From Bifidobacterium sp. ESL0769 (GTDB taxonomy: Bacteria; Actinomycetota; Actinomycetes; Actinomycetales; Bifidobacteriaceae), in assembly GCF_029395495.1 (NCBI RefSeq), contig NZ_CP113918.1:744001-808000 (forward strand): a stretch of 64,000 nt of DNA. The letters are read 5' to 3'. The position numbers and the translations under genes were made by a program. Below are positions 60,578 through 64,000 of the stretch, piece after piece (the first letter of the stretch is position 1; every line of letters begins with the position of its first letter). Below the pieces are notes generated by a model. It worked only from the letters and a program-made list of their open reading frames with translations, searched no databases and was not told the origin of the DNA.

Positions 60578-61588
60578 CTACCTAATCGAACGAACGGAAC
60601 CACGCTCGATGAGCTGCGTGGGAATGACGGTCTTAACCCCCGCGGGAACGTGCTGCCCGTTGCATTGCCACTTGATCATGTCGAAGGCGGTACGCCCGAT
60701 CTGGTCGAACGGCATCTTCATCGTGGTCAGGTTGAGCCGGGGCACGAGGCCGACCAGCGAATCGTCCACGCCGACGATGCTGACGTCCTGCGGCACTTTT
60801 TTGCCAAGGCTTTCGTAGGCTTGGATGACCCCATAGGCCATCTGGTCGTTCGCCGCATAAATGGCGGTGCAGCGCGGATTGGTCGCCAATGACAGGCCTG
60901 CTTGATAGCCGCTGTCGGCATCCCAGTCGCCGATGTAGGTCTGCGGTATCGGCGCACCTACTTGCTCGAGCGCGTCGTGCCACCCCAGTTCGCGGCTCCG
61001 CGCCGCGCGTGAGGAAGTCGGTCCGGCGAGATGGTAGACCGTGGAATGCCCGTGGCTCAACAGATAGTCGACGATGGCGATGGAGCAGCCGTATTGGTCC
61101 GCGTCCACGGTGGGGCAGTGGTCCGAAGGTTCCTCGCTGATGAGGACCACCGGCAGATCCGGCAGGGGCACGTACGAGTTGACGTCGGGAAGATTCTTTT
61201 CCAGCACGACGATCACCCCGTCGACGGGCAGTTGCTTCATGCGGTTAATCGCTGCCTGCAGGGTGTGCGTGCTGTCGTAGCCGATCTGATGGAGGGTGAC
61301 GGCATAATCGTTGTCGAGCGCTGCGCTGCTGATGCCGTTGAGGATGCGGGCGTTGCCGTACGAGGTCATATTGAAAAGCACGACACCGATATTGTTGAAA
61401 TGCCCGTGCTTCAGCGCACGTGCCGCGTAATTCGGCCGGTAGCCGAGCTTCTGCATCGCGTCTTCGACACGTCGGTATGTAGCCGGTTTCACCGCGCTGC
61501 TGTGGTTGGCCACACGTGAGACGGTTTGCGGGGAAACCCCTGCTTCACGGGCGACATCCTGCATTGACACTACCCGGTTGGTTGGCAT
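60578..61588 (-). CDS. LacI-family transcriptional regulator
   Basis: A 336-residue repressor. The N-terminal helix-turn-helix and hinge (MQDVAREAGVSPQTVSRVAN; GYRPNYAARAL) are followed by a sugar-binding domain (IGVVLFNMTSYGNARILNGI; AIYAANDQMAYGVIQAYESL; DVSIVGVDDSLVGLVPRLNL). It diverges from two sugar ABC permeases and a GH42 beta-galactosidase, so it probably controls galactoside (for example galacto-oligosaccharide) use, with a galactoside as inducer. The inducer is inferred from context. Confidence 0.9.
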   Translation of the reverse strand: MPTNRVVSMQDVAREAGVSPQTVSRVANHSSAVKPATYRRVEDAMQKLGYRPNYAARALKHGHFNNIGVVLFNMTSYGNARILNGISSAALDNDYAVTLHQIGYDSTHTLQAAINRMKQLPVDGVIVVLEKNLPDVNSYVPLPDLPVVLISEEPSDHCPTVDADQYGCSIAIVDYLLSHGHSTVYHLAGPTSSRAARSRELGWHDALEQVGAPIPQTYIGDWDADSGYQAGLSLATNPRCTAIYAANDQMAYGVIQAYESLGKKVPQDVSIVGVDDSLVGLVPRLNLTTMKMPFDQIGRTAFDMIKWQCNGQHVPAGVKTVIPTQLIERGSVRSIR

Positions 61589-61744
61589 GGCTTAGCCTCT
61601 TATATCGTTGTTCGTTGGTCATATTGCACTTATATTGGTGACGATACCATGATTAGGGCATATTGCGTAACTGCGTCTCTCAAAAGCCGTGAATCCTATC
61701 AAGAGACGGAATGATTGATAAATGGGTATATCGACACGACTGGT

Positions 61745-61785
61745 GTTTTACTTTTGAGAATAAATGCTATAATGGTAACGTAAAC
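61745..61785 (+). promoter_or_regulatory. Promoter and candidate LacI operator for galactoside operon
   Basis: An extended -10 (TGCTATAAT, with TATAAT at 61768-61773) has a weak -35 GTTTTA 17 bases upstream. GGTAACGTAAAC (61774-61785), with the central ACGT common in LacI-family operators, lies right after it, where repressor binding would block initiation. Half-site symmetry is only partial. Confidence 0.5.
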
Positions 61786-61847
61786 ATTTTCCATTGGCGG
61801 GTGAGGTTGGCTCGTCGCTGAGATTTCTTCGAAGGAGAAGATGCAAA

Positions 61848-62777
61848 ATGAGTGCAGCAGAGGTTTCTGCCGGGCCAAGCCCCAAGGTGGACTCGGTGTC
61901 GGTTAACAAGCATCGTGTGGATTGGCGTGGTTGGAAGTTTTTGTGGCCGTTTGTGGTGGTGTTCCTGTTCGTGTTCATCGTGCCGATCGTTTATGCGATC
62001 TACCTGTCGTTCTTCCAGACGAGGATGATCGGCGGCACGGTGTTCGTGGGGTTCCAGAACTACATGAGGCTGTTCCATGACGGGCAGTTCTGGGGTTCGG
62101 TGTGGCGGGTGACGCTGTTCACACTGGTGCAGGTGCCGATCATGCTGGCCCTGTCGGCATTGCTGGCCCTGGCGCTGGATTCGATGCGCCTGCACGGCAC
62201 GCGGTTCTTCCGCATCTCGACGTTCCTGCCGTACGCGGTGCCCGCGGTGGTCTCCACTTTGATCTGGGGATTCATGTATGGCGCGAAGTACGGCCTGGTC
62301 GGCTCGTTCAACACGTGGATGGGCACGCATCTGGACGTCCTGCAGCCGAGCGTTCTGCTCGCATCGATCGGCAACATCGTCACCTGGGAGTTCACGGGCT
62401 ACAACATGCTGATCTTCTATTCGTCGCTTTCCACGATCCCGCATTCGCTTTACGAGGCGGCGGCGATCGACGGCGCGAGCGAGTGGCAGATCGTCAAGAA
62501 AATCAAGATGCCCGAATTGAAGGGCTCGCTGGCGATCACGGTGATCTTCAGCATCATCGGCAGCTTCCAGCTGTTCAACGAGCCGAGCATCATGCAGAAC
62601 ATGGTGCCGGGCAACGCGATCACCACGTACTACACGCCCAACATGTACGCGTACAACCTGAGCTTCACGGGCGGCCAGTCGAACTATGCGGCCGCTCTGG
62701 CGATCGTGATGGCCGTGATCACCATGGCGGTGGCCTACGCGGTGCAATTGAACAGCATGAAGGAGCAGATGAAATGA
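61848..62777 (+). CDS. Sugar ABC transporter permease (MalF-type)
   Basis: A 309-residue permease from the ATG at 61848 (MSAAEVSAGPSPKVDSVSVN) behind GAAGGAG. Six spans, beginning FLWPFVVVFLFVFIVPIVYA, with the EAA loop YEAAAIDGASEWQIVKKIKM that docks the ATPase. It is the first permease of a carbohydrate-uptake-1 type importer. The binding-protein gene usually found with such permeases is not in this window between regulator and permeases, and the ATPase is probably a shared MsiK-like protein elsewhere. Confidence 0.92.
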   Translation: MSAAEVSAGPSPKVDSVSVNKHRVDWRGWKFLWPFVVVFLFVFIVPIVYAIYLSFFQTRMIGGTVFVGFQNYMRLFHDGQFWGSVWRVTLFTLVQVPIMLALSALLALALDSMRLHGTRFFRISTFLPYAVPAVVSTLIWGFMYGAKYGLVGSFNTWMGTHLDVLQPSVLLASIGNIVTWEFTGYNMLIFYSSLSTIPHSLYEAAAIDGASEWQIVKKIKMPELKGSLAITVIFSIIGSFQLFNEPSIMQNMVPGNAITTYYTPNMYAYNLSFTGGQSNYAAALAIVMAVITMAVAYAVQLNSMKEQMK

Positions 62778-63796
62778 GCGGGACGACCATGCAAACCAAG
62801 ACAACGTCCGGACCCGACCGTCTTTCTGCGTCCGAGCTGAAAGAGCAGGAGAAAGCGGCCAGAAAGGCCGAGAAGGTGCGCCAGCGCCGGGTGGCGAAGG
62901 ACGAGGCTGCCGAGCGCAAACGGAGCGCGCACAGCGGGTTCAGCAACCCGGAGAACCCGCGCCGCAGCTGGCCGCTGACGATCGTGGTGGCGGTGTTCGC
63001 CGCGTACTGCCTGTTCCCGTTCGTCTACCTGCTGGTCAACGCCACCAAGACGCAGGCCGACTTCACCTCGACGTTCGGCCTCGGCTTCGGCCATACCTTC
63101 GCCCTGTGGGACAACCTCAGGGAGGTGTTCACCTACCAGGACGGCATCTTCGGCCGCTGGCTGCTGAACACGCTGCTCTACGTGGTGGTGGGCGCCGGCG
63201 GCGCCACCCTGCTGGCGATCATGGGCGGCTACGCGCTGGCCAAGTTCCGCTTCCCCGGCCGGAAGGCCGTGTTCGCGGTGGTCATCGGCGCGATCAGCGT
63301 GCCGGGCATCGCCCTGGCCGTCCCGCAGTTCCTCCTGTTCGCCAAGCTCGGGCTGACCAACACGCCCTGGGCGATGATCCTGCCGAGCCTGATCAGCCCG
63401 TTCGGGCTGTATCTGATGTGGATCTTCAGCGAGCAGGCCGTCCCGACCGAGCTTTTGGAGGCGGCGCATGTGGACGGGGCGGGCGAGTTCCGCACCTTCT
63501 TCACCATCGCCCTGCCACTGCTGGCCCCGGGCATCGTCACCACGGCCCTGTTCACGATCGTGGCGACATGGAACAACTACTTCCTGCCGCTGATCATGCT
63601 CAAGGACGCGGACTGGTACCCGCTCACCATCGGCCTGAACCAGTGGAAGGACCAGGCCTCGACGGCCGGCGGGCAGGCCATCCAGAACCTGGTGATCACC
63701 GGGAGCCTGGTCACCATCGTCCCGCTCGTGATCGCGTTCCTGCTCCTGCAGAAGTACTGGCAGTCCGGCCTCGCCGCAGGCGCTGTCAAAGAATAA
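62774..63796 (+). CDS. Sugar ABC transporter permease (MalG-type)
   Basis: A 340-residue partner permease, coupled by ATGA. A charged N-terminal extension of about 65 residues (ELKEQEKAARKAEKVRQRRV) precedes six spans (WPLTIVVAVFAAYCLFPFVY; WLLNTLLYVVVGAGGATLLA) and the EAA loop LEAAHVDGAGEFRTFFTIAL. The extension is longer than in MalG and could be a cytosolic coiled coil. G+C content in the third codon position is notably high. Followed after 39 bases by the beta-galactosidase gene. Confidence 0.92.
   Translation: MSGTTMQTKTTSGPDRLSASELKEQEKAARKAEKVRQRRVAKDEAAERKRSAHSGFSNPENPRRSWPLTIVVAVFAAYCLFPFVYLLVNATKTQADFTSTFGLGFGHTFALWDNLREVFTYQDGIFGRWLLNTLLYVVVGAGGATLLAIMGGYALAKFRFPGRKAVFAVVIGAISVPGIALAVPQFLLFAKLGLTNTPWAMILPSLISPFGLYLMWIFSEQAVPTELLEAAHVDGAGEFRTFFTIALPLLAPGIVTTALFTIVATWNNYFLPLIMLKDADWYPLTIGLNQWKDQASTAGGQAIQNLVITGSLVTIVPLVIAFLLLQKYWQSGLAAGAVKE

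Positions 63797-64000
<204 letters not shown>

Overview
The window looks like a chromosomal segment of a high-G+C Gram-positive bacterium, most probably a Bifidobacterium or close relative. This is an inference from the flavour of the proteins: actinobacterial-type DapD, FtsEX with a secreted CHAP hydrolase, xylulokinase beside a ROK regulator, and a LacI/ABC/GH42 beta-galactosidase locus. No rRNA gene or species marker is present, so the species is left open.

Layout. 1-8.6 kb: host accessory metabolism. It holds a leftward partial ATP-grasp-like gene cut by the window edge, two FMN reductases with a decayed LysR-like remnant between them, an aldehyde dehydrogenase, a divergent xylulokinase/ROK pair, and an orphan YkoE-type ECF substrate-binding component. 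8.68-26.4 kb: a tRNA gene with anticodon CAT carries a compact prophage of about 17.7 kb. The order is repressor/cro switch, small early genes, a 370-base structured gene-free stretch, an HNH/P-loop protein, terminase, portal, a fused protease-capsid protein, connectors, tail genes with a frameshifted chaperone pair, tape measure, tail tip, endolysin, holin and tyrosine integrase. 38-bp att repeats (one mismatch) flank it. I see no replication genes. 26.4-60.6 kb: mostly core housekeeping. Genes are rpmE, prfA, prmC, a Sua5/YrdC gene, a WecA/MraY-like transferase, guaB, orn, a PIF1-like helicase, proS, two tandem hydroxyacyl-CoA dehydrogenases, an ssb paralogue, pepO, a DUF308 protein, map, gltA, dapD, prfB, ftsE, ftsX, a CHAP hydrolase, smpB, a three-gene amino-acid ABC transporter, glmS and a pseudouridine synthase. 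60.6-64 kb: a LacI regulator diverges from two sugar ABC permeases and the start of a GH42 beta-galactosidase, which runs off the right edge.

The most interesting system is the prophage switch. The leftward repressor gene runs through attL, so its last 13 codons lie antisense within the host tRNA gene. Rejoining the phage ends on paper gives the repressor a different 27-residue tail, followed about 20-30 bases later by the integrase start. This is the architecture known as integration-dependent immunity in some mycobacteriophages: attP lies inside the repressor gene, and integration both changes the repressor C-terminus and uncouples integrase from the repressor promoter. The switch region also carries three related 15-bp near-palindromes, two of them spanning the start codons of the apparently leaderless repressor and cro genes.

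Other notable items are two inverted, covarying 91-92-bp hairpin elements between guaB and orn, a 62-bp tandem hairpin repeat after orn, a multi-stem non-coding region in the prophage, and a perfect 24-bp hairpin at attR.
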